DNA from: Cyclobacteriaceae bacterium | GTDB lineage: Bacteria > Bacteroidota > Bacteroidia > Cytophagales > Cyclobacteriaceae | DNA length: 14,359 nt | Reading direction: 5' to 3' | Assembly (NCBI GenBank): GCA_019751475.1 | Contig: JAIENH010000752.1 | Location: 1-14,359 of the forward strand | In this document: piece by piece, positions 7,993 through 14,359 of the stretch | Position numbering within the stretch: position 1 is the first letter of the stretch | Layout of the letters: the number at the start of each line of letters is the position of its first letter | Notes under the pieces: generated by a model | Database searches by the model: none | Told to the model about the DNA's origin: nothing | Seen by the model: the letters and a program-made list of their open reading frames with translations, nothing else | Position numbers and translations under genes: made by a program

Positions 7993-8928
7993 TTAAATTA
8001 AGGAATTAACGATGTTCTGTTCAATTCGTTCTAAAATATCGACCGAATCGAGTGGCTCAAGTTTGTTGCCGGTCATTTGTTCATACAATTCGCGGTAGCG
8101 GTCACTGATGGAGGCCACGATGGCATCAGTCATTTCGGGCACTACTTGTCCTTCCTTTCCCTGGAATCCATTTTGAATCAACCATTGGCGCACAAACTCT
8201 TTTGACAGTTGCTTTTGCGGCTCGCCTGCCTGTTGGCGCTTGCGGTAGCCCTTTTCATAAAAATATCGTGACGAGTCAGGGGTATGAACCTCGTCAATCA
8301 GGTAGATAGTGCCATCATGTTTACCAAATTCATACTTGGTGTCCACCAGGATCAAGCCTTGCTCGGCCGCCATAGCGGTACCTTTTTCAAACAGCGTGAG
8401 GGCGTACTTTTCCAGAGTAGCATAATCTTCTTCGTCTACCAGTTTGCGCTTTAAGATTTCCTCGCGTGAAATGTCCTCATCATGACCCACAGAGGCTTTG
8501 GTGGTGGGTGTAATGATGGGATAGGGAAGTGGATCATTTTCTTTCAATCCATCATGCAGGCGAACACCGCATAGCAGCCGCTTGCCAAGCTTATATTCGC
8601 GAGCGGCATGGCCGGATAGATATCCGCGTACGACCATTTCAACCGGAAAAGTTTCACAGCGAAAGCCAATAGTTACGTTGGGGTCGGGCGTGGACTGCAC
8701 CCAATTTGGTACAAGATTGCTCGTAGCTGAAAGGTTGAGCGCAGCAATTTGGTTGAGTACCCGGCCCTTGTCGGGAATAGCACGTGGGAGCACTACATCA
8801 AATGCAGAGATGCGATCGGTAGCCACCATCGCCATGCGATTGCCAAAGTAATACACGTCACGCACTTTGCCCCGGTAAAAGCCGGTCTGACCCTTGAATT
8901 TAAAATTGGTTTCTTTGATGGCCGTCAT
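7993..8928 (-). CDS. purC: Phosphoribosylaminoimidazole-succinocarboxamide synthase (SAICAR synthetase)
   Basis: This is a 311-residue enzyme of de novo purine synthesis, ligating aspartate to CAIR with ATP in the cytoplasm. Visible motifs are the nucleotide-binding GKVRDVY (20-26), [12 protein letters not shown] (37-48), [14 protein letters not shown] (99-112), PTTKA (141-145) and the PurC signature LVDTKYEFG (194-202), followed by [13 protein letters not shown]. The length fits the long PurC form found in Bacteroidota and fungi rather than the roughly 240-residue proteobacterial form. The ATG overlaps the stop of the PIN-toxin gene (TAATG), so purC is probably translated by re-initiation after the toxin and transcribed from the vapBC promoter; I found no convincing separate promoter inside vapC. 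The STAS gene follows after 43 nt. Confidence 0.96.
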   Translation of the reverse strand: MTAIKETNFKFKGQTGFYRGKVRDVYYFGNRMAMVATDRISAFDVVLPRAIPDKGRVLNQIAALNLSATSNLVPNWVQSTPDPNVTIGFRCETFPVEMVVRGYLSGHAAREYKLGKRLLCGVRLHDGLKENDPLPYPIITPTTKASVGHDEDISREEILKRKLVDEEDYATLEKYALTLFEKGTAMAAEQGLILVDTKYEFGKHDGTIYLIDEVHTPDSSRYFYEKGYRKRQQAGEPQKQLSKEFVRQWLIQNGFQGKEGQVVPEMTDAIVASISDRYRELYEQMTGNKLEPLDSVDILERIEQNIVNSLI

Positions 8929-9341
8929 TAAATTTTCCTTATGAATTTAACTTGAAAGTTCTTTTCGGTTGACAATTGTTTAAACTCAGGATCACCAGTG
9001 ATTAGCACCGCTTTTTTCTCAATGCTTAAAGAAGCGGCAAAAGCATCTGCAAATGAAATCTTATATTTTGATTTGAGCTTGGCTGCCTGGTAAGAGGAAT
9101 TATAGTCAATGGATGAAATTTCGATCGGAAGAATTTTTATCAGATCCATGGCTTGCTCCGCCCGTGTCTTGTTTACCTTCCGACAAAGCATATAGTAGAT
9201 TTCTCCAACATTAATGACGGATATGAAACCTTGAATTTCGCCCATAGAGAGTTGTGTGAGCAGATCAACTATTTCAAGGGCGCCTTCTTCATTCTTGAAA
9301 TATGCAATAAGAGCGTAGCTATCAAAGACTACGCTTTTCAT
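8928..9341 (-). CDS. vapC: PIN-domain ribonuclease toxin, VapC family
   Basis: This is a 137-residue PIN-domain protein and probable RNA-cleaving toxin. The four conserved acidic residues that bind Mg/Mn are all present: Asp7 (VVFDSYAL), Glu47 (INVGEIYY), Asp99 (ISFADAFAA) and Asp117 (ITGDPEF), so the active site looks intact. The ATG at 9341 is preferred over an in-frame TTG five codons upstream because the fold begins immediately with [10 protein letters not shown]. It overlaps the antitoxin gene upstream by 20 nt, the standard arrangement of a co-translated toxin-antitoxin pair. Its TAA overlaps the purC ATG. Toxicity is inferred from the family; no target RNA can be named. Confidence 0.88.
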   Translation of the reverse strand: MKSVVFDSYALIAYFKNEEGALEIVDLLTQLSMGEIQGFISVINVGEIYYMLCRKVNKTRAEQAMDLIKILPIEISSIDYNSSYQAAKLKSKYKISFADAFAASLSIEKKAVLITGDPEFKQLSTEKNFQVKFIRKI

Positions 9342-9570
9342 CTTTTCGTACTTCAAGCTTCTTTTCTTTGAGGAGATCTTTTAAAAGGTCATCACCTTCT
9401 TTCAGCCATCCTGCGAGGTTTTTGAAATATTGACGAGTGAGGGCACGCATTGTGATTTCTCCATCTTTTTCGGAGAAGATAACTTTAGTGCCGGCCTTAA
9501 TCCCAAATTTTTTCCGGAGGCTCTTGGGAATTATGACTTGACCTTTAGCTGTTGTAATGGATGCTTCCAT
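9322..9570 (-). CDS. AbrB/SpoVT (MazE/VapB-like) antitoxin
   Basis: This is an 82-residue protein with an N-terminal swapped-hairpin AbrB DNA-binding domain: ASITTAKGQVIIPKSLRKKFGIKAGTKVIF, with the characteristic GQVIIPK...R...GI.AG pattern. The C-terminal part from about residue 45 (LKEGDDLLKDLLKEKK) is charged and would form the toxin-neutralising tail. The ATG at 9570 was chosen over an in-frame TTG at 9597 because a strong promoter -7 element occupies 9587-9594, so an mRNA from it would not contain the TTG. It is first in the transcription unit and overlaps vapC by 20 nt. Such antitoxins usually autorepress; the operator was not identified. Confidence 0.88.
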   Translation of the reverse strand: MEASITTAKGQVIIPKSLRKKFGIKAGTKVIFSEKDGEITMRALTRQYFKNLAGWLKEGDDLLKDLLKEKKLEVRKDEKRSL

Positions 9571-9586
9571 AAAGTTATCGATGATA

Positions 9587-9617
9587 CAAAAGTACAAAAT
9601 TAGTCACCGAGGACAAT
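9587..9617 (-). promoter_or_regulatory. Bacteroidota-type promoter of the vapBC-purC transcription unit
   Basis: On the minus strand TACTTTTG (9594-9587) is a perfect TAnnTTTG -7 element. ATTG (9617-9614) lies exactly 19 nt upstream as the -33 element, the best spacing for the Bacteroidota primary sigma factor. Transcription would begin near 9580, about 10 nt before the antitoxin ATG. The -33 element starts 7 nt beyond the stop codon of the MORN-repeat gene. Being so close to the antitoxin start, it could be occluded by the antitoxin itself. Confidence 0.7.
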
Positions 9618-9623
9618 TTTAGG

Positions 9624-10931
9624 CTACTTTTCTTCCGCCAGTATCCCAGCCTTGAAGACGTAGGTCTTAAGCAGGGTGCCGCGCTCGTCAAATTCTTTCC
9701 ACTCTTTGTGCTTCTTGCCGGCCACGTATTCGCCTTGTTCTTTTATCTGGCCATTAGCATAGTACGCGGTAAACAGACCGTGAGGTCGACTGGCGCGATA
9801 TTCTGTCACCGATTCTACTTTACCATTATCAAAATAGTTCTTGACAGGGCCAGTGATGAGATTGAACTGGTAAGTCTCTTCTGTTTTCTTTTCACCATTT
9901 TCGTAATAAACCGTCCGGATGCCGTGCAGCTTTCCGTTCTCGTAATTTTCCTTCAGCTTCAGGGTTTTGCCATCATCGAAATAAAAAGTCCACGTGCCGT
10001 GCGGTTTCAGTTTTCTAAAGTGTTTCTCATAAAGTGTTTTGCCCTCAGGGCTATAACCCTCTTCGGTCACGTCTATTCCACTGAGTGAAACCTGCTCTCG
10101 CGTCTTTGTTTTCCCGTCAGGGTAATATTCAAGATTGGTGCCCGTTTTTGCACCATCTTTATAGTTGAATCGATGACGGAGCTTTCCATCGGGATAGTAA
10201 GCCAGATTCTCGTCTGTCAATCGACCGTTTGTAAAGTATCCTTCCAACAATAGATGACCTTCGCGATCATAGTTTTTGAAGTTGCCGGTTTTCTCCCCGT
10301 CTTTCATGGTTGAAACTGTTTCTAGCTGACCGTTGGGGTAGTAGGTCTTGTAAAAACCGTTGATCACTCCATCTTTGAAATTAGCCTCTGTTTGAATCGT
10401 TCCATCTTCGTAGAATGTGGTGGTGAGTCCGTTCGGCTTTCGATTGCGATAGGTGACTTCTTTTTTCACCTTGCCAGATAGATAGTACTCACGCATGATG
10501 CCATCTGGTTTCCCTTTTACAAACATCGATTCATGTCGCGTATTGCCGGAAGCATAAAATGTTTTGACACTGTCTACCAGTTGATTTTTTTGGTAGAATG
10601 CTTTTTGAATACGCTTGCCACTTTCATCAAAAACTTCTACAGCACCATGGCGCATGCCATCCAGGTAAGAAATCTTTCGTTGAAGAGTGCCGTCAGGAAA
10701 ATACTCCATGAATGTGCCCGCGCGCTTGCCATCTTTGTACGTTCCCTCCATTTCAACTTTGCCATTTGGGTAGTAGCGCTTGTAGGGCCCTTCCAGGATT
10801 TGATCATCTTCTCTTAGTACGTAATAATCTTCCTGAATATGCTTTTTAGCACCGTCATAATACGTCTTCACCTGCCGCTGGGCATGGAGAAACGTAGAAC
10901 TAAAAAAGAGGAGTAATAAAACTCTACACAT
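9624..10931 (-). CDS. Secreted MORN-like (YwqK-type) repeat protein
   Basis: This is a 435-residue protein with an N-terminal signal peptide (MCRVLLLLFFSSTFLHAQ, cleavage likely after the Ala), so it is exported. Nearly all the rest consists of about 16 tandem units of about 23 residues with the pattern aromatic-Tyr/Phe-x-x/D-Gly-Lys...Tyr-x-x-Gly-x-x-x-Gly, for example YYPNGKVEMEGTYKDGKRAG and YYPDGKLRHRFNYKDGAKTG. These are MORN_2 repeats, predicted to make a long beta-hairpin solenoid. Such proteins are often labelled 'YwqK family antitoxin' in databases; that label comes from distant similarity and nothing here supports an antitoxin role. No enzymatic domain is visible. It starts 54 nt after the thiolase stop and could be co-transcribed with it. 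The function is unknown; a cell-envelope binding or structural role is a guess. Confidence 0.9.
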   Translation of the reverse strand: MCRVLLLLFFSSTFLHAQRQVKTYYDGAKKHIQEDYYVLREDDQILEGPYKRYYPNGKVEMEGTYKDGKRAGTFMEYFPDGTLQRKISYLDGMRHGAVEVFDESGKRIQKAFYQKNQLVDSVKTFYASGNTRHESMFVKGKPDGIMREYYLSGKVKKEVTYRNRKPNGLTTTFYEDGTIQTEANFKDGVINGFYKTYYPNGQLETVSTMKDGEKTGNFKNYDREGHLLLEGYFTNGRLTDENLAYYPDGKLRHRFNYKDGAKTGTNLEYYPDGKTKTREQVSLSGIDVTEEGYSPEGKTLYEKHFRKLKPHGTWTFYFDDGKTLKLKENYENGKLHGIRTVYYENGEKKTEETYQFNLITGPVKNYFDNGKVESVTEYRASRPHGLFTAYYANGQIKEQGEYVAGKKHKEWKEFDERGTLLKTYVFKAGILAEEK

Positions 10932-10985
10932 AGCTGCGACTAAAACGCAAAGAGAGGAAGGATGTTGTTCTCCTTCTCTGGACCA

Positions 10986-12164
10986 TTACATTCGCTCAAT
11001 GACGATAGCCGAGGCGCCACCGCCTCCATTACATATACCGGCCACGCCAATAGTGGCATCATTTTGCTTTAGGATGTTGGCAAGCGCCATGGTGATCCTT
11101 GCACCTGATGCCCCAAGCGGATGACCGAGGGCCACGGCACCACCATTTACGTTTACCTTGGCGGGATCGAGCCCCAGCTTAATGTTGTTGGCGATAGCTA
11201 CTGCCGAAAAGGCCTCATTGATTTCATAGTACCCAACATCCTTCTTATCCACTCCGGCAGCTTTCATCGCTTTGGGAATGGCGATGGATGGAGTGGTGGT
11301 GAACCACATCGGGTCTTGTGCGGCATCGGCAAAGCCCCTGATCTTGGCGATGGGCTTAATACCGAGTTCCTGCGCCTTCTCTTTGCTCATGAGTATCACG
11401 GCTGCCGCACCATCGTTGATGGTGGATGCATTGGCTGCTGTGACGGTGCCATCTTTGGTGAACACCGGCTTGAGACCTGGAATCTTATCAAAGTTTACGT
11501 TCTTATATTCTTCATCTTCAGCAAAGAGTGTGACATCACCTTTTTTACCTGTGAGTTCTACGGGCACAATTTCATCTTTGAACTTGCCAGCGGCCCAAGC
11601 GGCTGCTGATCGCTTGTAAGAGCTAATGGCATATTGATCCTGATCTTGCCGGCTGATGTTCATTTCTTTTGCGGTGTTGTCGGCACATACCCCCATGGCG
11701 CAATGATTGTAAACATCGGTGAGTCCATCGTAGGTAAGTCCATCTAACAACTCACCATTGCCATACTTGTAGCCATAACGCGCTTTCATAAGGTAGTAAG
11801 GAATGTTGGACATACTTTCCATGCCACCTGCGAGAACCACATCGTTTTGACCTAACATAATAGATTGTGCACCCAGCATGATGGATTTCATTCCTGATGC
11901 GCAAACTTTATTTACCAATGTGCAGGGAATCTCGTATCCAAGACCTGCACCCACCGCTACTTGTGTAGCAGGTGCTTGGCCTAAGCCCGATGAGACGACA
12001 TTACCAAAAAAGACTTCCTGTATTTGCTTCGCATCAAGGTTAATCTTTTGCAAAGCACTCTTGGCGGCAATTGCACCCAATTTTACTGCACTGAGACCGG
12101 CTAGTGATCCTCCGAAACTTCCAATCGGTGTGCGTACGGCAGATACAATATAGACTTCTTTCAT
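10986..12164 (-). CDS. Acetyl-CoA C-acetyltransferase (thiolase)
   Basis: This is a 392-residue thiolase that condenses two acetyl-CoA to acetoacetyl-CoA or runs the reverse, in the cytoplasm. The active-site residues are intact: the nucleophile Cys88 in NKVCASGMKS, Asn316 in NEAF, His348 in GGAVALGHPLGASGAR and Cys378 in GICNGGGGASA. The length matches biosynthetic or degradative type II thiolases (about 390-395). It is preceded by a 160-nt gap after batC and followed 54 nt later by the MORN-repeat gene. No beta-oxidation partner (FadB/FadJ) is adjacent, so whether it serves fatty-acid breakdown, ketogenic amino-acid metabolism or synthesis cannot be decided here. The ATG start gives the normal N-terminus KEVYIVSAVRTPIG. 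Confidence 0.96.
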   Translation of the reverse strand: MKEVYIVSAVRTPIGSFGGSLAGLSAVKLGAIAAKSALQKINLDAKQIQEVFFGNVVSSGLGQAPATQVAVGAGLGYEIPCTLVNKVCASGMKSIMLGAQSIMLGQNDVVLAGGMESMSNIPYYLMKARYGYKYGNGELLDGLTYDGLTDVYNHCAMGVCADNTAKEMNISRQDQDQYAISSYKRSAAAWAAGKFKDEIVPVELTGKKGDVTLFAEDEEYKNVNFDKIPGLKPVFTKDGTVTAANASTINDGAAAVILMSKEKAQELGIKPIAKIRGFADAAQDPMWFTTTPSIAIPKAMKAAGVDKKDVGYYEINEAFSAVAIANNIKLGLDPAKVNVNGGAVALGHPLGASGARITMALANILKQNDATIGVAGICNGGGGASAIVIERM

Positions 12165-12324
12165 GTGTTAATATTTATTTTTTAAAGGTCACATGCCTGC
12201 ATGCCGTGGTCGCATTTCGGCACGCAAGGCATGGAATGGCCTCATTAACATCCCGTGGGGGTAGAGCATCTTAATGGCCATTTCATAATGCTTTTTATTT
12301 CGAGTGTGATTTATTGTCGACAGT
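12165..12324. other. 160-nt intergenic region between batC and thiolase genes
   Basis: No gene or good TAnnTTTG promoter was found on either strand. It holds the inverted repeat at 12192-12233 and a second nested palindrome: the perfect 10-mer aatggccatt (12273-12282) flanked by the complementary pair agcat (12265-12269) and atgct (12288-12292). On the plus strand the second structure runs into ctttttattt, but no plus-strand gene ends here. Confidence 0.55.
12192..12233. repeat. Strong imperfect inverted repeat in the batC-thiolase gap
   Basis: The arm at 12192-12205 (catgcctgcatgcc) pairs with 12219-12233 (ggcacgcaaggcatg) around a 13-nt loop: 14 base pairs with one bulged base and one G-U-type pair. 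It lies 28 nt upstream of the thiolase ATG. No U-tract follows on either strand, so it is not a standard intrinsic terminator. It could be an mRNA leader structure, a protein-binding palindrome or a REP-like element. Confidence 0.6.
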
Positions 12325-13173
12325 TTACCAATCGGGCTTGCCTTTGTCGCGCGGCTTGGTGGCCTTGCGTTTGTTTTGCTGTAGGTACTGCACTTCTTGA
12401 TTTTTCATCGCTTCCAGTACCATGCGTGCTTTATCCTCGCTCATCTTCATTTGCTTGAGTTTGTCGGATACAGAAGGAGGAATGTCTTTCTTGTCCTGGT
12501 TCTTATTCTCCTGCTCTTTCTGCTGTTGATCTTCTTTTTCTTTGTTCTCCTTGTCCTTCTGCTCTTTGCTTTGCTGGTCTTTTTTGTCTTTGTCCTGCTT
12601 TTCTTTATCGTCCTTCTTCTGGTCGTTCTTGTCTTTCTGATCTTTGTCTTTGTTATCTTGATCCTTTTTGTCTTTCTCGTTCTTCTCGTCTTTTTTCTCC
12701 TGGTCTTTGTTTTGATCCTTATTCTGTTGCTGCTGTTGTTCCTGCTTTTTCTTTTCCTCCAGTTTCTTCTTCACAATTTCATAGTTAAACCGCGACTCTT
12801 CATTGCCAGGGTTGGCTTTGAGGGAAGACTTAAAGTGATCCAATGCTTCTTCAAATTTTCCTTGCTGATTGGCCATCACACCCAGTTGCTGCTGGCTGAT
12901 GGATCGTATGGCAGGATCGGTGCTGGTAGTCAGGTTGCTGTAGGCATTTTGTGCTTGAACCGTGTCGTTTAGCTCAAAGTAGGAGTGAGCCAGGTTCATC
13001 ATCACCTCATCTTCTTTTACTCCGAGGGAATCAAGGAGACGATACTGTTCGGCAGCTTTTTTATACTCACCTCGCATGTAGGCTTGCTTTGCTTCCGATT
13101 TGATCTTATTCACTTTGCCGATCTTACCCGGATCAATTAAAAAAGCTAGGACAAAGAGAAGTACAAACTTCAT
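12325..13173 (-). CDS. batC: BatC-like TPR protein of the Bat operon
   Basis: This is a 282-residue protein beginning with a hydrophobic, signal-like segment (MKFVLLFVLAFLI) and then about three tetratricopeptide repeats between residues 24 and 129 (for example AYMRGEYKKAAEQYRLLDSLG and GKFEEALDHFKSSLKANPG). Residues 136-230 are a highly charged low-complexity stretch made almost wholly of Lys, Asp, Gln, Glu and Asn. The last 50 residues (MSEDKARMVLEAMKNQE... ending Lys-Pro-Asp-Trp) resemble the conserved C-terminus of Bacteroidota BatC proteins. It starts 13 nt after batB, so the two form an operon. Bat proteins are linked to aerotolerance and envelope stress, with a proposed periplasmic complex; the mechanism is not established. 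batD and batE are not downstream, where the thiolase gene lies instead. Confidence 0.85.
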   Translation of the reverse strand: MKFVLLFVLAFLIDPGKIGKVNKIKSEAKQAYMRGEYKKAAEQYRLLDSLGVKEDEVMMNLAHSYFELNDTVQAQNAYSNLTTSTDPAIRSISQQQLGVMANQQGKFEEALDHFKSSLKANPGNEESRFNYEIVKKKLEEKKKQEQQQQQNKDQNKDQEKKDEKNEKDKKDQDNKDKDQKDKNDQKKDDKEKQDKDKKDQQSKEQKDKENKEKEDQQQKEQENKNQDKKDIPPSVSDKLKQMKMSEDKARMVLEAMKNQEVQYLQQNKRKATKPRDKGKPDW

Positions 13174-13186
13174 GGTCAGATCAGGA

Positions 13187-14155
13187 TTAAATAGATACTG
13201 TCTTTACGCTTAACAAAACATCCAATACTAAAAGTGCCAGCGCAGCCAACAAAAAGTAAAAATAACGATTGGCAGACACATCCACCACTCGTGAGTCGCG
13301 TGTCTGGCCTTCAATTTTGGCGATGGTGCTGATCAGTTTGTTCACATCGTTTCCGGAATCGTTGATTTCAAAATACTGACCGCTGGTCTGGCTAGCCAGC
13401 TTCTTTAACGAAGAAGCATTCAGTTTGGATATCACTTCGTTGCCACGCGAGTCTGTTTTATACCCTCGACCTGCATAAATAGGGCTGCCGCGCTCGGTGC
13501 CAATGCCAAGGGTAAAGAGCTTTATGTCTTTCGCTTCAATATCGGCCGTTACTTCGCTTGTCTCTTCACCAAAATCCTCACCATCACTGATCAGAATAAT
13601 CACTTTGGATTTTGTCTCCGTACGCGGGCCATCTTTGTCTTCTAATTTTTGGAGCGCCATGCGCAGGGGAGGCCCAAAGTCTGTGCCCGAAGATGGTACG
13701 AGCCCTGTATTCATCGTATCAATAAAAAGATCAAGTGCATTTTGATCATAGGTGAGCGGACATTGCATAAATGCCTCGGATGAAAAAATAATTATGCCGA
13801 TGCGGTCGGAGTTAAAAGCATCGATCACTTTTTTCATTTCAAATTTGATTTTCTCCAACCGGCTCGGCTGAATGTCAAAGGCATCCATGGATTTTGACAG
13901 ATCGACACATATCATGATGTCCTTGCCCACCGATTTGATTTCACGCTTTGAGTCACCGAAAGACGGGCCGAGAAAGGCAATGATGACCAAGGCAAAAAAG
14001 AGCGACCTAAGCAATAGCTTGGCAAATACGGACGAATAAGGCGTGTTGAGGGTCTTGCTGATGCGAATAACCCGAAACAGGTAGAATGCATAGAAGAGAG
14101 CGAATGCAACAATGAGTATAATTTCTCCCCAGCCAAAATTTCGAAACCAAACCAT
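13187..14155 (-). CDS. batB: BatB-like VWA-domain membrane protein
   Basis: This is a 322-residue inner-membrane protein with two N-terminal membrane helices (about 11-30 and 48-63), a von Willebrand A domain (about 78-265) and a C-terminal helix (about 297-318), so the VWA domain should face the periplasm. The MIDAS metal site is complete: D85-L-S87-K-S89, Thr158 in SSGTDFG and Asp191 in ISDGEDFG. The GIGTERGSPIY segment is typical of Bat proteins. BatA and BatB are alike; it is called BatB because it is followed directly by the TPR protein BatC. A batA gene would be expected upstream, beyond the window edge, but the 204 nt before this gene hold a promoter rather than coding sequence. The ATG at 14155 gives MVWFRN, a natural N-terminus ahead of the first helix. 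Confidence 0.86.
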   Translation of the reverse strand: MVWFRNFGWGEIILIVAFALFYAFYLFRVIRISKTLNTPYSSVFAKLLLRSLFFALVIIAFLGPSFGDSKREIKSVGKDIMICVDLSKSMDAFDIQPSRLEKIKFEMKKVIDAFNSDRIGIIIFSSEAFMQCPLTYDQNALDLFIDTMNTGLVPSSGTDFGPPLRMALQKLEDKDGPRTETKSKVIILISDGEDFGEETSEVTADIEAKDIKLFTLGIGTERGSPIYAGRGYKTDSRGNEVISKLNASSLKKLASQTSGQYFEINDSGNDVNKLISTIAKIEGQTRDSRVVDVSANRYFYFLLAALALLVLDVLLSVKTVSI

Positions 14156-14159
14156 CCGC

Positions 14160-14191
14160 CAAAATTAGGACGAGCAGCGGAGGGCGCCAAA
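14160..14191 (-). promoter_or_regulatory. Bacteroidota-type promoter directly abutting batB
   Basis: On the minus strand TAATTTTG (14167-14160) is a perfect -7 element and TTTG (14191-14188) lies 20 nt upstream as the -33 element. Only four bases separate the -7 element from the batB ATG, so transcription would start at or within a few bases of the start codon. The -33 element is itself part of a second TAATTTTGGCG copy (14195-14185), which could be an alternative -7 element, though without a clear -33 of its own. Confidence 0.5.
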
Positions 14192-14285
14192 ATTATTATG
14201 TGGATGCGAATTGGTGCCGGTTCATGGTAATATTTAAAGGTTAGGCTATATTTGCCACTCTTTTTCAGATTGAGTGAGTGCCTGC

Positions 14286-14337
14286 CAGCCGAAAGCAAAG
14301 CGTAGGCTGGGCTGAAACCAATCCCGCTTTGGCGGGA
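14286..14337. repeat. Pair of adjacent hairpins, possible interspersed repeat or terminator
   Basis: cagcc (14286-14290) pairs with ggctg (14305-14309) around 14 nt. tcccgc (14322-14327) pairs perfectly with gcggga (14332-14337) around the 4-nt loop tttg. On the minus strand the second hairpin is followed by TTGGTTT, so it might end transcription of a gene beyond the window edge. Two GC-rich hairpins side by side are also the layout of REP-like intergenic repeats. Confidence 0.45.
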
Positions 14338-14359
14338 CTAAACTGTTGTAGGGGTTAAA

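Larger units (their letters stand above)
14156..14359. other. 204-nt non-coding region upstream of batB
   Basis: No convincing gene was found. It contains the batB promoter, a direct repeat of CGCCAAAATTA (14157-14167 and 14185-14195), and near the window end two hairpins (14286-14309 and 14322-14337). A minus-strand frame is open from 14298 through this region, but it runs into batB in another frame and has no recognisable domain, so it is treated as non-coding. Confidence 0.5.

Noticed and set aside
9571..9597. Upstream TTG start for the antitoxin
   Set aside because: It overlaps the promoter -7 element and adds residues outside the AbrB domain; the ATG at 9570 fits the family.
9624..10931. 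The MORN-repeat protein as antitoxin partner of the adjacent PIN toxin
   Set aside because: The PIN toxin already has an overlapping AbrB antitoxin, and the repeat protein carries an export signal.
10932..10985. Possible promoter or terminator between thiolase and the MORN-repeat gene
   Set aside because: TCTCTTTG lacks the TA of the -7 element and no -33 element is at the right distance; an AGAGAAGGA / TCCTTCCTCTCT pairing is interrupted and has no U-tract.
11121..11619. Two plus-strand frames antisense to the thiolase gene
   Set aside because: The thiolase on the other strand is full length with intact active site; the antisense frames show no recognisable family.
12397..12972. Long plus-strand open frame rich in Leu, Val and Phe that looks like a multi-pass membrane protein
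   Set aside because: It is the complement of the Lys/Asp/Gln-rich linker of batC; composition is explained by antisense reading of AAR/GAR/CAR codons and no family features are visible.
13912..14298. Minus-strand frame beginning upstream of batB
   Set aside because: It runs into batB in a different frame, crosses the promoter repeats and has no domain, so it is most likely non-coding.

Overview
The window looks like chromosomal DNA from a Bacteroidota bacterium, most likely order Cytophagales. The evidence is the gene content: a lipoprotein-type TamA homologue (TamL), a fused alpha/beta 2-oxo-acid dehydrogenase E1, a Bat (VWA + TPR) operon and a long-form PurC. Three candidate promoters also fit the Bacteroidota sigma pattern, TTG/TTTG - 17 to 20 nt - TAnnTTTG. 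Shine-Dalgarno sites are weak or absent, as is usual in this phylum. Genes are packed tightly. The longest gene-free stretches are about 160 nt (12165-12324) and 204 nt (14156-14359); I see no rRNA, tRNA, CRISPR array or insertion sequence.

Layout. (1) 2-424 (+): the 3' end of a family 9 glycosyltransferase (LPS heptosyltransferase type). (2) 492-2576 (+): a fused E1 dehydrogenase with its own promoter, whose stop codon overlaps that of the convergent tamL. (3) About 5065-2573 (-): tamL, head to head with a SpoU/TrmH-family RNA methyltransferase (5067-5813, +), with start regions that abut or overlap. The methyltransferase in turn converges on yhhQ, and both stops lie inside one palindromic CTATAG. 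(4) 9617-5808 (-): a probable long operon from a clear promoter, in the order vapB-like antitoxin, vapC-like PIN toxin, purC, STAS protein, rnz (RNase Z), yhhQ (queuosine precursor transporter). The vapC/purC and rnz/yhhQ junctions are TAATG stop-start overlaps. (5) 10931-9624 (-): a secreted protein made of about 16 MORN-like (YwqK-type) repeats. (6) 12164-10986 (-): acetyl-CoA C-acetyltransferase. (7) 14155-12325 (-): batB and batC, with a promoter so close to the batB start that a leaderless mRNA is possible.

Functions. Most of the window is housekeeping: envelope biogenesis (GT9, TamL), central and branched-chain/fatty-acid carbon metabolism (E1, thiolase), purine synthesis (PurC) and tRNA/rRNA maturation (RNase Z, TrmH-like methyltransferase, queuosine precursor uptake). 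The most unusual arrangement is a toxin-antitoxin pair occupying the promoter-proximal end of a housekeeping operon and coupled translationally to purC. I did not find a clearly new multi-gene defence or mobile system. The best leads are regulatory or architectural: the vapBC-purC coupling, divergent and convergent gene overlaps, a possible leaderless batB, and hairpin-rich intergenic DNA at 12192-12292 and 14286-14337.
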